From Bacteroidetes bacterium GWF2_38_335 (GTDB lineage Bacteria; Bacteroidota; Bacteroidia; Bacteroidales; GWF2-38-335), in NCBI GenBank assembly GCA_001769535.1, contig MEOH01000019.1, positions 1 to 64,000 of the forward strand: a DNA stretch of 64,000 bases, in the 5' to 3' direction. The translations under genes were made by a program, and so were the position numbers. The notes beneath the pieces were generated by a model, which did not search any database, was not told the DNA's origin, and saw only the letters and a list, made by a program, of their open reading frames with translations. Every line of letters starts with the position of its first letter. Position 1 is the first letter of the stretch. Positions 18,201-27,351 of the stretch are shown here, piece after piece.

Positions 18201-20549
18201 ATGTGGGGAAAAATTGCAAGCATATTAATACGTAACCGATTAGTTGTACTGTTTGTTTTACTTGGCATAACTGCATTCATGGGTTGGCAGGCAACTAAAA
18301 TCGAATTGTCTTATACCTATGTCAGGCCGCTTCCGGAAAATGATCAGGATATGATTGATTACACCTCTTTCAAAAAGATGTTTGGAGAGGACGGAAATAT
18401 CATGGTTATTGGATTTGAAAATGATAATCTTTTTAAACTGGATATGTTTAACGGGTTATACGACCTGGGAACGAAAATAAAAAGTATTGAAGGCATTAAA
18501 GAGGTACTTTCCATTGCCAGTATCTACAACATTACAAAAAACGACAGCCTTAAAAAATATGAATTTATCCCGCTTTTCAAGGAAAAACCCAAAACCCAAA
18601 AGGAGCTGGATTCACTTAAAAATGTAATTTACTCTCTTCCATTTTACGAAGGTTTGATTCTTAATAAAGAAACAAACACTACCATTATCATTATCACTTT
18701 TGATGATAAAAAGCTCAATTCAAAAGACCGGATTGAAATTGTAGAAAAAATAAATAAAGAAGCTGATGTGTTTTCTCAAAAACATAATGTTGATTTACAT
18801 TTTTCGGGATTGCCATACATCCGCACAAAATTCATGGAGCTTGTATCAAGTGAAATGGAATTGTTTCTTATCCTCGCAATTGTGGTAACAACCCTGATTA
18901 TGTTTTTATTTTTCAGATCTTTAAGGGTTGTGGGCTACTCACTTGTTGTGGTTATTATTGGATTAATATGGTCAATGGGAACCATCCATCTTTTTGGATA
19001 TCAAATCACCATTTTGTCAGCCATGATTCCTCCTTTGATTACTGTCATCGGTTTGCCAAACTGCATTTTCTTTACAAATAAATATCAGGAAGAAATTCTA
19101 AAGCACGGAAACAAAATGCGCGCCATTACCATGATGGTGAAAAAAGTAGGATTGTCAAATTTACTTGCCAATGTTACCACTGCTGTCGGGTTTGCCGTAT
19201 TTTACTTTACAAACAGTTCATTGCTTGTTGAATTTGGTATTGTTGCCGGGATAAATGTAATTGCATCCTATCTTGTTGCATTGACTTTTTTGACTGTTAT
19301 TCTTACCTATCTGCCTGTACCTAAGGTAAAGAAGGTAGAACATTTATCAGGTAAACGCATCAATTTTGTGATTGATAAAATCAACTATCTGGTGCACCAT
19401 AGAAGACGTGCAATTTATATTACCCTAACAATTATTGGAATAATAGGCGGATTAGGTATGTTTAAAATTAGCGCGGTTGGTTTTATGGTGGATGACCTCC
19501 CTAAAAACGATCCGATTTATACCGATCTTAAATTTTTTGAGAAAAATATAAAGGGTGTTTTGCCTTTTGAAATACTGATAGATACAAAAAAACCAAAGGG
19601 TGTTTTCTCTGAAAATGGAAAAACACTTTATAAAATAAATAAACTTCAGAAAATTATCAATTCTTACTCGGAGTTTTCAAAACCCCTTTCTGTTGTTGAA
19701 GCATTAAAATTTGCCTACCAGGCCTATAATAATGGAAAACCAAAAGCATATATTTTGCCATCTCAAATGGAACTGAATAAATTGAAAAAATATATGTCAA
19801 CCGTTTCAGGTAACGAAAATAAATTTAAAGCTTACCTTGACAGCACAAACCAATATACACGCGTCAGCTTTCAAATGGCCGACGTTGGTTCAATAAGGAT
19901 TAAGGAGCTTCTGGGAGAAATAAAACCTCAAATTGACAGCCTTTTCAGTCCGGAAGAATACAATGTGAGCATTACCGGTCAGAGCGTCGTTTTCCTCAAG
20001 GGAAATGATTATCTGTTCTATCATTTGTTCGTTAGCCTCCTTATTGCAATTGTGCTGATACTTTTGATCGGAATGATCTTATTTCGCTCGATTCTCATTA
20101 TCGTGCTTTCTAAAATACCCTGCTTGCTTCCTTTAATTGTAACAGCCGGAATTATGGGATTCTTTAACATTCCCTTTAAACCGACAACCATTTTGATTTT
20201 CAGTATAGCTTTTGGCTTAGCTTCCGATGGAACCATTTATATACTTACTGAATATCGCGCACAGCTTAATAAGGGTGCCGGACCAAATTCTATTTTTAAT
20301 ACAGTTAAAGAAGTTGGTCTGAGTATGATTTATACCAATATTATATTGTTCTTCGGTTTTGCAATTTTCATAGTCTCAAACTTTGGCGGTACAGCATCTA
20401 TGGGCATTTTGATTTCTATTACTCTGCTTAGTGCACTGCTTACCAATCTGATTTTATTGCCATCAATTCTTCTGACTCTCGAGAAAAGAATGAATACCAA
20501 GAAAATGCTGAAGGATGCTATGGATCTTACACCAGAGGAAGAAGCTTAA
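18201..20549 (+). CDS. RND/MMPL family transporter
   Basis: 782 residues built as two homologous halves, each with one membrane helix, a large periplasmic loop and a cluster of five helices; the second half starts near residue 390. This is the MMPL/RND layout with a sterol-sensing-like core, driven by the proton gradient. Such proteins move lipids or other hydrophobic molecules out of the inner membrane; the cargo is unknown here. No membrane-fusion protein or TolC-like gene is adjacent, unlike a classical drug-efflux operon. The start was moved from TTG 18192 to ATG 18201. Confidence 0.85.
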   Translation: MWGKIASILIRNRLVVLFVLLGITAFMGWQATKIELSYTYVRPLPENDQDMIDYTSFKKMFGEDGNIMVIGFENDNLFKLDMFNGLYDLGTKIKSIEGIKEVLSIASIYNITKNDSLKKYEFIPLFKEKPKTQKELDSLKNVIYSLPFYEGLILNKETNTTIIIITFDDKKLNSKDRIEIVEKINKEADVFSQKHNVDLHFSGLPYIRTKFMELVSSEMELFLILAIVVTTLIMFLFFRSLRVVGYSLVVVIIGLIWSMGTIHLFGYQITILSAMIPPLITVIGLPNCIFFTNKYQEEILKHGNKMRAITMMVKKVGLSNLLANVTTAVGFAVFYFTNSSLLVEFGIVAGINVIASYLVALTFLTVILTYLPVPKVKKVEHLSGKRINFVIDKINYLVHHRRRAIYITLTIIGIIGGLGMFKISAVGFMVDDLPKNDPIYTDLKFFEKNIKGVLPFEILIDTKKPKGVFSENGKTLYKINKLQKIINSYSEFSKPLSVVEALKFAYQAYNNGKPKAYILPSQMELNKLKKYMSTVSGNENKFKAYLDSTNQYTRVSFQMADVGSIRIKELLGEIKPQIDSLFSPEEYNVSITGQSVVFLKGNDYLFYHLFVSLLIAIVLILLIGMILFRSILIIVLSKIPCLLPLIVTAGIMGFFNIPFKPTTILIFSIAFGLASDGTIYILTEYRAQLNKGAGPNSIFNTVKEVGLSMIYTNIILFFGFAIFIVSNFGGTASMGILISITLLSALLTNLILLPSILLTLEKRMNTKKMLKDAMDLTPEEEA

Positions 20550-20719
20550 TCTTTCGGTGAATGGCAAAAAACTTTATGATTAACAATTTTCAAGGACAGT
20601 AGTACATTTTTTTTCTTTATTGATCAAATAAAAGGACTCCTTTGTCAATGAATAGATGCTGTTGGTTGTATTATCCTGAAAAATTGTTTTTTAAAATCTC
20701 GTCAATTCAACATTTCCAT

Positions 20720-20727
20720 TATATTTG
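20720..20727 (+). promoter_or_regulatory. -7 promoter element before the MORN lipoprotein
   Basis: TATATTTG at 20720-20727 matches TAnnTTTG and lies 22 bases before ATG 20750. Because it sits inside the upstream extension of the ORF, it decides the start. Confidence 0.6.
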
Positions 20728-20749
20728 TTTGCGACAAAAAACTGATGTT

Positions 20750-22111
20750 ATGAGACAAGTTCTGATTCTATTTTTAATTGTTATAATAATTGTTTCTTGT
20801 AATTCAAAAAATGATGAAAAAACAGGAGACAACAAAAAAGTTGCCAAAACAGATACGGTTAATATAAATGATGTAATCCATAAAAAAGGACTGGTTTATC
20901 TTAAAACCGCAAAGGAACCTTTCTCAGGAAAAGTAGTTGGGTTTTTTACAAATGGTAATAAACAGGTAGAAACAAGCTATCTTGAAGGTGAAAAGGAAGG
21001 AAAATTTTCCGGATGGTATGAGGATGGTATAATGCATTATGAAGGCACATTTACTAAAGGAAAAATGACCGGCGAATTTAAAGAATGGCATCCCAATGGC
21101 AAACAAAAGATGATTATAAAATATGATGATGGAATAACAACAGGAAAATACCTTTCATGGTACGAAAATGGCCAGGTTGAAGAAGAATCAAATTACAATA
21201 AAGGTAAAAAAGACGGCAAATCCATTATGTTCTATGAAAACGGAGTGAAAAAATGTGAATCCCATTATGCTGATGGCAATATTAAAGGAACTCCGAAAAA
21301 ATGGGACGAGAAAGGAAATTCAGTAAACGATCTTACAGCTGAGGAAATTGGAATAGAAACAGACCTTCAGGGTGTTCTCGAAGATGTTCTGGAGGATAAG
21401 GATGGGAAAATGTATGTGCAGGGACAAAATTCAGCTTTTACCGGAGTGGCGTATACAAAATATGAGAACGGACTTAAAAGAACTGTTACTGAATATAAAA
21501 ACGGACTCAAAAACGGAAAATTTCAGGCGTGGTGGGACAACGGTCAAATGTATTACGATGGAAAGTTCGTGAATGGTTTGCAGGAAGGACCATACAAGGA
21601 ATGGTATAAAAACGGCATCCAGAAAACCGATATGGCATATTTTAAAGGGGAATCGCACGGGCTGGCAAAAAGATGGTTTGATAATGGTCAGAAAAAAGAA
21701 GAATGCACTTACAAAAATGGTAAGGAAGATGGATTGTACATTTCCTGGTATAAAAATGGCAGAAAAGTAATGGAATGCATGTATGTTGATGGCAAGGAAC
21801 ACGGAAAATCAACTTCATGGTATGAAAGCGGACTTAAATATGCCGACCGCAATTTCAATTATGGAAAAAAACATGGAAAGTTTACCATGTACTACAAATC
21901 AGGAGAAAAAGAACTTGAAATTGAATATAAAGAGGGCAAAAAACACGGTTATATGGCCACTTTTTATGAAAATGGACAAATTGAAGAGGAATGTCACTAT
22001 GTTGATGATCTGATGGATGGTACTTTCAAAACCTACGACGAAAAAGGTACCCTTAAAAGGGAGGGAGTTTACAGTAAAGGAAAACATGTGAGCGGTGACG
22101 AAACAGATTAA
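20750..22111 (+). CDS. MORN-repeat (YwqK-like) lipoprotein
   Basis: 453 residues. The N-terminus MRQVLILFLIVIIIVSC is a lipoprotein signal with Cys17. About 15 repeats of the form 'W/Y-ENG-x-x-x-x-E-x-x-Y-x-x-G-K-x-x-G' fill the rest, in two blocks split by a linker around residues 185-220 (QGVLEDVLEDKDGK). This is the MORN/YwqK type that databases often label 'antitoxin'; nothing here shows a toxin partner. A surface or periplasmic scaffold is more likely. The longer frame back to 20642 would place the lipoprotein signal inside the protein and overlap the promoter, so it was rejected. Confidence 0.85.
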   Translation: MRQVLILFLIVIIIVSCNSKNDEKTGDNKKVAKTDTVNINDVIHKKGLVYLKTAKEPFSGKVVGFFTNGNKQVETSYLEGEKEGKFSGWYEDGIMHYEGTFTKGKMTGEFKEWHPNGKQKMIIKYDDGITTGKYLSWYENGQVEEESNYNKGKKDGKSIMFYENGVKKCESHYADGNIKGTPKKWDEKGNSVNDLTAEEIGIETDLQGVLEDVLEDKDGKMYVQGQNSAFTGVAYTKYENGLKRTVTEYKNGLKNGKFQAWWDNGQMYYDGKFVNGLQEGPYKEWYKNGIQKTDMAYFKGESHGLAKRWFDNGQKKEECTYKNGKEDGLYISWYKNGRKVMECMYVDGKEHGKSTSWYESGLKYADRNFNYGKKHGKFTMYYKSGEKELEIEYKEGKKHGYMATFYENGQIEEECHYVDDLMDGTFKTYDEKGTLKREGVYSKGKHVSGDETD

Positions 22112-22155
22112 TGATTAGTTTTGATTAATAGACATTTTTTTTAATAAAGGTTTTT

Positions 22156-22163
22156 TACATTTG
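22156..22163 (+). promoter_or_regulatory. -7 promoter element before the amino-acid permease
   Basis: TACATTTG matches TAnnTTTG, 20 bases before the ATG at 22183. No convincing -33 box at the usual spacing. Confidence 0.5.
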
Positions 22164-22182
22164 ATGGCTAAAAATATTTATC

Positions 22183-23646
22183 ATGTCAAAATTATTCAGA
22201 TTAAAACCCCTCGACCAACTTTTTAAAGAAACCGAGGATTCAGATAAAAGTCTTAAAAGATCTCTTACTGCTGTAAGTCTGATTGCTCTTGGGATAGGGG
22301 CGATTATCGGAGCCGGATTGTTTGTCAGAACTGCCGATGCTGCTGCCAACAATGCTGGTCCTGCCGTTACCATTGGTTTTATTCTTGCCGGTATCGGATG
22401 TGCCCTTGCTGGTTTGTGCTATGCCGAATTTGCATCCATGATTCCCATTTCAGGAAGTGCATACACTTATTCTTATGCCACAATGGGTGAAATGGTAGCC
22501 TGGATTATCGGTTGGGACCTTATTTTAGAATATGCCCTTGGAGCTGCCACCGTTAGTATCGCATGGAGTGAATATCTGAATAAATTATTGGGCTATTTTG
22601 ACCTGAGTATCCCTTATGAATGGAGCCATTCCCCCTTTGATGTGGGTATGAACGGTGAACAGGGTATTATGAATATACCGGCACTTATTATTGTTGGATT
22701 ACTTACTTTGCTGCTTATCAGAGGTTCAAGAGAATCATCTCTGGTTAATTCAATTATTGTACTTACTAAAGTGACCATCGTTATTTTATTTATTGTTTTT
22801 GGCTGGTCATTTATTAGCGAATCAAATCATACTCCTTTTATTCCGGAAGCTACCACCTACACCGATGCTCAGGGTGTCGATCATCATTTTGGCGGAATAA
22901 TGGGGATTTTAGCGGCTGCCGGAGTAGTTTTCTTTGCCTTCATTGGCTTCGATGCGGTTTCTACGGCTGCCCAGGAAACTAAAAATCCAAAAAAAGCTAT
23001 GCCAATTGGTATATTGGGTTCACTGGTTATTTGTACTGTTTTATATATTTTGTTTTCTTATGTCTTAACCGGAGTGGGTTCTGTTGAGGACTTCAGAACT
23101 TATGGAAAAGAAGCATCCGTGACCTATGCCATTCAAACTTATATGACCGGATACGACTGGCTGGCAAAATTAGTAACTGTTGCAATTCTTGCCGGATTTT
23201 CATCTGTTATTCTAGTAATGCTTTACGGCCAATCAAGGGTTTTTTATTCCATGAGCCGCGACGGCCTCGTTCCAAAAATATTTTCAGAAACACATTCGAA
23301 ATTCAAAACACCTTATAAATCAAATATTCTTTTCTTTTTATTTGTAGGTATTTTTGCATGCTTTGTCCCTGATGACATAGTGGGCGATATGACCAGCATT
23401 GGTACCCTGTTTGCTTTCATGCTTGTTAGTGCCGGAGTATTGATCATGCGCAAAACCCATCCCGAAATACCCCGTCAGTTCAAAACTCCATGGGTACCCG
23501 TTGTTCCAATTCTTGGCATCCTGGTTTGCGGAGCAATGGTTTATGGTCTCGGTTGGGCAAACTGGTACAGACTGCTGGCATGGTTGGCAATCGGATTTGT
23601 AATTTACTTTAGTTACAGTATAAGGAAAAGTAAACTGAATAAATAG
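22183..23646 (+). CDS. APC family cationic-type amino acid permease
   Basis: 487 residues with about 12-14 membrane helices. The first helix carries the APC signature 'GIGAIIGAGLFVRT', and 'GSAYTYSYATMGEMVAWIIG' follows, typical of the CAT (cationic amino acid transporter) branch. It carries amino acids across the inner membrane, probably in symport or exchange with ions. It is in a single-gene unit with its own -7 box. The substrate is not fixed by the sequence. Confidence 0.9.
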   Translation: MSKLFRLKPLDQLFKETEDSDKSLKRSLTAVSLIALGIGAIIGAGLFVRTADAAANNAGPAVTIGFILAGIGCALAGLCYAEFASMIPISGSAYTYSYATMGEMVAWIIGWDLILEYALGAATVSIAWSEYLNKLLGYFDLSIPYEWSHSPFDVGMNGEQGIMNIPALIIVGLLTLLLIRGSRESSLVNSIIVLTKVTIVILFIVFGWSFISESNHTPFIPEATTYTDAQGVDHHFGGIMGILAAAGVVFFAFIGFDAVSTAAQETKNPKKAMPIGILGSLVICTVLYILFSYVLTGVGSVEDFRTYGKEASVTYAIQTYMTGYDWLAKLVTVAILAGFSSVILVMLYGQSRVFYSMSRDGLVPKIFSETHSKFKTPYKSNILFFLFVGIFACFVPDDIVGDMTSIGTLFAFMLVSAGVLIMRKTHPEIPRQFKTPWVPVVPILGILVCGAMVYGLGWANWYRLLAWLAIGFVIYFSYSIRKSKLNK

Positions 23647-23976
23647 ATTTCAATAGCAATTACCTGCGATATATAAAAACGCTTTATTTTTAGATATTTA
23701 CAAAAATAAAATATCAATTATAAGGTGTTTTTGTAGTACCATAAATTAGAAAGTAATTAGAATTGAACCGCCCACTTCATAAAGTCTATATCCCTTTATA
23801 ATTTAGCTGCGTTTTTAAGTTTTTATTGTTAGAAAAGATTATGCGAAAAAGCAACATGATTGATGTTATCTCAGCAATAATATCAATCAGTAATCTTTAA
23901 AAAAAAACAAGCAATAGCAATCATTTTATGCTATTGCTTGTTTATTATTAAAATATTAATTAAAAAATGTGATATT
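23647..23976 (+). promoter_or_regulatory. Structured 330-base leader region before nhaD
   Basis: Non-coding. It holds a TGATTGAT / ATCAATCA pairing (23857-23864 with 23882-23889), followed by a strong 12-bp stem (23908-23919 with 23929-23940) and a T-rich run, ending 36 bases before the ATG. This pairing-plus-terminator layout resembles an attenuator or riboswitch, but I do not recognise a known class. Confidence 0.4.
23908..23947 (+). terminator. Terminator-like hairpin in the nhaD leader
   Basis: A 12-bp perfect stem (CAAGCAATAGCA / TGCTATTGCTTG) with a nine-base loop is followed by TTTATTATT. It lies just before nhaD and far (262 bases) from the preceding permease stop. Confidence 0.6.
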
Positions 23977-25332
23977 ATGTTTGTATTAATGATTGTTGTT
24001 TTTATAATCGGGTATACCATGATTGCATTGGAACATCCGATTAAAGTTGATAAGGCAGCTTCTGCTTTATTAACAGGTGTTATTTCATGGGTGCTGCTTA
24101 TGTTTGGAGCAGATGAAATTCTTGGAGGAAAACCCGGGTTTGAGGGTGCGTCGCATGAAGAATTGACAAAGTTTATTTACCCGCATTCCTTGTTAGAACA
24201 CCTGTCAGAAATTTCAGAGATTTTGTTCTTTCTTCTTGGTGCTATGACTATTGTTGAAATGGTTGACCGTCACCAGGGATTTAAACTGATAACTGATAAA
24301 ATCAGGACAACCAATAAAGTTAAGCTTCTGTGGATTATCTCTTTTATTACCTTTTTCATGTCTGCAGTTCTTGATAATCTTACAACAACAATTGTTTTGG
24401 TAGCTCTGCTGAGAAAACTTATTGATGATAAAAAAACAAGGTGGTTTTATGCTGCAATGGTTGTTCTAGCAGCAAATGCCGGAGGAGCCTGGTCGCCCAT
24501 TGGTGATGTTACAACTATTATGCTGTGGGTAAAAGGAAATATTACTACTGTTCCAACTATTTCTTTCCTTATTGTACCAAGTCTTGTAAGTATGGTGGTG
24601 CCTTTGCTATTGCTGTCTTTTATTATGAAAGGTAATGTAACGAGACCAGCAGATAGTTCTCATGAACAGGATATGACAACTCCAAATGAAAAGCTTTTGT
24701 TTTTGATACTTGGAGTGGCTGCTTTGCTTTTTGTTCCGGTATTCAAAACTATTACTCATTTGCCTCCTTATCTTGGAATGCTATTTGGACTTGGAGTAAT
24801 ATGGGTTGTATCTGAAATATTACATCGCCACAAACCAACTGATATTAAAAAAGGTTTGTCTGTTGCAACTGTTTTGACAAAAATTGATATGCCCACTGTT
24901 TTGTTTTTCCTCGGTATTCTTACTGCAGTTGCGGCTCTGCAAACTGCCGGACATCTTTCTGGTCTTGCAGTATGGATGAATGATGCCACCGGACAAAATA
25001 TTGTGGTTATCAATACTTTTATCGGAGTATTGTCTTCGATTGTAGATAATGTGCCGCTTGTTGCAGGAGCAATGGGAATGTATGAAATTGCAGGCACTGG
25101 GGCTGTCGGTCATGCTGCTGATTTTGTGGTTGACGGTCATTTTTGGCAGCTTTTGGCATATTGTGCCGGTACCGGAGGAAGCATCCTGATCATCGGTTCT
25201 GCTGCCGGTGTTGCAGCAATGGGACTCGAAAAGATTGATTTTATTTGGTATCTGAAACGCATCAGTTTACTCGCTCTTCTTGGCTATTTGTCAGGTGTGG
25301 CGACTTATGTGCTTATGTGGGGCGGATTGTAA
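23977..25332 (+). CDS. NhaD-type sodium:proton antiporter
   Basis: 451 residues with about 12 hydrophobic helices. The ion-transporter superfamily repeat motif appears twice: 'SAVLDNLTTTIVLVAL' with 'NAGGAWSPIGDVTTIMLW' in the first half and 'SSIVDNVPLVAGAMGM' with 'AGTGGSILIIGSAAGVAAMG' in the second. These are diagnostic for NhaD, which expels Na+ or Li+ in exchange for protons. The start was moved from TTG 23938 to ATG 23977, because the longer form begins inside the terminator-like hairpin. It converges with a second antiporter of the same superfamily. Confidence 0.92.
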   Translation: MFVLMIVVFIIGYTMIALEHPIKVDKAASALLTGVISWVLLMFGADEILGGKPGFEGASHEELTKFIYPHSLLEHLSEISEILFFLLGAMTIVEMVDRHQGFKLITDKIRTTNKVKLLWIISFITFFMSAVLDNLTTTIVLVALLRKLIDDKKTRWFYAAMVVLAANAGGAWSPIGDVTTIMLWVKGNITTVPTISFLIVPSLVSMVVPLLLLSFIMKGNVTRPADSSHEQDMTTPNEKLLFLILGVAALLFVPVFKTITHLPPYLGMLFGLGVIWVVSEILHRHKPTDIKKGLSVATVLTKIDMPTVLFFLGILTAVAALQTAGHLSGLAVWMNDATGQNIVVINTFIGVLSSIVDNVPLVAGAMGMYEIAGTGAVGHAADFVVDGHFWQLLAYCAGTGGSILIIGSAAGVAAMGLEKIDFIWYLKRISLLALLGYLSGVATYVLMWGGL

Positions 25333-25373
25333 CCGGGAATATTCAGGTTAATATATTTAGCAGCCTTTAAGGC

Positions 25374-25406
25374 AAAAAAAAAGGAACCAAAGGGTTCCTT
25401 TTTTTT
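25374..25406. terminator. Bidirectional terminator between the two antiporters
   Basis: A run of A residues, the stem GGAACC / GGTTCC (25383-25388 with 25393-25398) and a run of T residues make a terminator readable in both directions, exactly between the converging stops at 25332 and 25410. Confidence 0.93.
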
Positions 25407-25409
25407 GTT

Positions 25410-26816
25410 TTATTCTGCCGGAGTTTCTTCCGGTACATTTTCATCGGGAGTTTTTGCTTCTTCTTTTTGTTCTGTTTTTTGTTTGTCTTCTTTCTTATGC
25501 GGATCGTGAGGATGCCATCCGACAATACCCACCATCACAAAGAAACTGATGATATAGGCAACAGTTACATGCCATCCTTTGGAAACAAATTGAACAGTAT
25601 TTCTTGTTTGAGGATACATATTTGAAAGAGCAACACCGGCTGATGATCCAAACCAAAGCATGGAACCGCCGAATCCGACACTGTAAGCTAAAATACCCCA
25701 GTCATATCCGCCTTGCTCCAGGCAAAGCTTTGTCAATGGAATATTATCAAATACTGCCGAAACAAATCCAAGAACAAATGCTGACCACATGGAGGCAGGA
25801 GGAAGTTCATTAACAGGCATTAAAGATGCAATGGTAACAAGAGACATTAAAAATACAGTTCCCATCCATGAATGTTTGATTTCTTCCCATGGTGTTTTTG
25901 TAAAAATTGCTCCTAATAATATGGCAATCCACACACCTAATGCAGGTAGGTCAAATAATATATTGGTTGCAATGGCACCGACCAGAATTAAAACTACAAT
26001 AACGAGTCTCATGTATTCAATTTTAACTCCCTGTTGTGCGTCAGAAACTATTGGCTGGAATTTATGCTGTTGCATTGAACCAACAATACCGAAAATAAAG
26101 AAAGCGGCAATTGATGCAATAAAAGCATGGGTAACGGCCAGAGGATTTACACCATCAATCCACATTAAAGTGGTGGTTGTGTCTCCTACAACAGAACCGG
26201 CACCTCCGGCATTTGATGCCGCAATTATGGCTGCGAGATAACCTATATGAACTTTTCCTTTAAAAACAACCATGGCAATTGTACCACCAATCATTGCGGC
26301 AGCAATGTTGTCAAGAAATGATGACATCACCATGATAAAGAATAATAATATCAATCCGCCTTTCCAGTCATTTGGTAAAATATTGGGTAGCACTTTTGGA
26401 ATTCCTGAAAGCTCGAAATGCTTTGCCAGTATACCAAAACCAAAGAGTAATCCAAGTAGGTTAAGCAAAACTGACCATTCGCCCTGGCGCATTTCAGGGT
26501 CGGTAATTTGATCCATGAAACCATTGGAACCAAAGAAATGTTCCATGAAATTTAAACTCGGATTGAAAATGAGCTTGAAAAGAATTACTGCTGCCAAACC
26601 GGTTAGAGCAACATGCATGGTTTTGTGGTGGAAAAGGGCAACGCCGATCAGAGTCAAAGCAAAAATAATAAACTCAACACGAACAGGGCCAATTGAAGGT
26701 ACATCATCATTTCCTCCTGCTCCCTGTCCCGAAGCAAAAGAAGCAACCGGTATCGCTACCATTGCTAAAAGTGCCGCTAGAAATATAAACGGCTTTGAAG
26801 ATAAGATTTTGAGCAT
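25410..26816 (-). CDS. Second NhaD/ArsB-type sodium:proton antiporter
   Basis: 468 residues. N-terminal hydrophobic signal-like helix, then the transporter core with 'SSFLDNIAAAMIGG', 'SNAGGAGSVVGDTTTTLMW', 'SAVFDNIPLTKLC' and 'GFGGSMLWFGSSAGVALSN'. It belongs to the same superfamily as the facing nhaD but is clearly diverged. The C-terminus carries an unusual ~35-residue charged tail of Lys, Glu and Pro (from about residue 433), likely cytoplasmic and possibly regulatory. Na+/H+ exchange is the best call; another ion or organic acid cannot be ruled out. Confidence 0.85.
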   Translation of the reverse strand: MLKILSSKPFIFLAALLAMVAIPVASFASGQGAGGNDDVPSIGPVRVEFIIFALTLIGVALFHHKTMHVALTGLAAVILFKLIFNPSLNFMEHFFGSNGFMDQITDPEMRQGEWSVLLNLLGLLFGFGILAKHFELSGIPKVLPNILPNDWKGGLILLFFIMVMSSFLDNIAAAMIGGTIAMVVFKGKVHIGYLAAIIAASNAGGAGSVVGDTTTTLMWIDGVNPLAVTHAFIASIAAFFIFGIVGSMQQHKFQPIVSDAQQGVKIEYMRLVIVVLILVGAIATNILFDLPALGVWIAILLGAIFTKTPWEEIKHSWMGTVFLMSLVTIASLMPVNELPPASMWSAFVLGFVSAVFDNIPLTKLCLEQGGYDWGILAYSVGFGGSMLWFGSSAGVALSNMYPQTRNTVQFVSKGWHVTVAYIISFFVMVGIVGWHPHDPHKKEDKQKTEQKEEAKTPDENVPEETPAE

Positions 26817-26874
26817 AAAAAGTGTTTTTAAGTTTTTAATTATTAGTTTTTTTTGTCTTGTTTATTGTTAGTTT

Positions 26875-27219
26875 TTAAATTCTTAAGACTTTGTTCATGA
26901 TGTGTTTTTCCTTTTTTTCATTTGCGCCAAATTTTACAGAAACAGTCTCTTCAGTTATTGGAACATATCCTGCAAAATGGTTTCTGCAGGGATCTGAGAT
27001 GTAATAAATACCAGTCATCTCAGGCAATGTAGCAAATTCCAAAAATGAAAAATCTGATTCGGTATATTCCTGTCCCGGTTTTAAGGGAATGTTATCGGAG
27101 GTCAAAAGATTTTCAGCAATAACCTTCTGTTCCTCAGATAGAATGGACGAAATGAAAAAGAATCCTGCCGCTATTGACAGCAATATTGCAATATTTTTTT
27201 TAAAGCAATCTTCTTTCAT
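26875..27219 (-). CDS. Small secreted or membrane-anchored unknown protein
   Basis: 114 residues: short charged N-terminus, one hydrophobic helix (about 9-27) and a soluble domain with 'GIYYISDPCRNHFAGYVPIT'. I do not recognise the family. It lies 58 bases upstream of the second antiporter on the same strand and may be co-transcribed with it. It is divergent from the MBOAT gene. One cysteine in the soluble domain (PCRNHF) is the only obvious functional residue. Confidence 0.6.
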   Translation of the reverse strand: MKEDCFKKNIAILLSIAAGFFFISSILSEEQKVIAENLLTSDNIPLKPGQEYTESDFSFLEFATLPEMTGIYYISDPCRNHFAGYVPITEETVSVKFGANEKKEKHIMNKVLRI

Positions 27220-27304
27220 TCAGTTAAATTTTCCGCGCAAATCTACAATCATTTATTTGAATTATCAAAAAAAGTAAGGTGCTATGGGAAAAGAGTTTTA
27301 AGCA

Positions 27305-27336
27305 CTTGTTAATATTGACTTATCTTATTACTTTTG
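27305..27336 (+). promoter_or_regulatory. Promoter of the dlt-like operon
   Basis: TACTTTTG at 27329-27336 matches TAnnTTTG, with CTTG at 27305-27308 (one base off TTTG) 20 bases upstream. It overlaps the TTG of the longest frame, which supports the ATG at 27352. Confidence 0.6.
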
Positions 27337-27351
27337 CTGCTTTTCATTCTT

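Noticed and set aside
20750-22111. Antitoxin role for the MORN-repeat lipoprotein
   Set aside because: The usual 'YwqK antitoxin' label rests on family naming. The protein has a lipoprotein signal and no toxin gene beside it.
27334-27351. TTG 27334 as the MBOAT start
   Set aside because: It falls inside the TACTTTTG promoter element; the ATG at 27352 is in frame.
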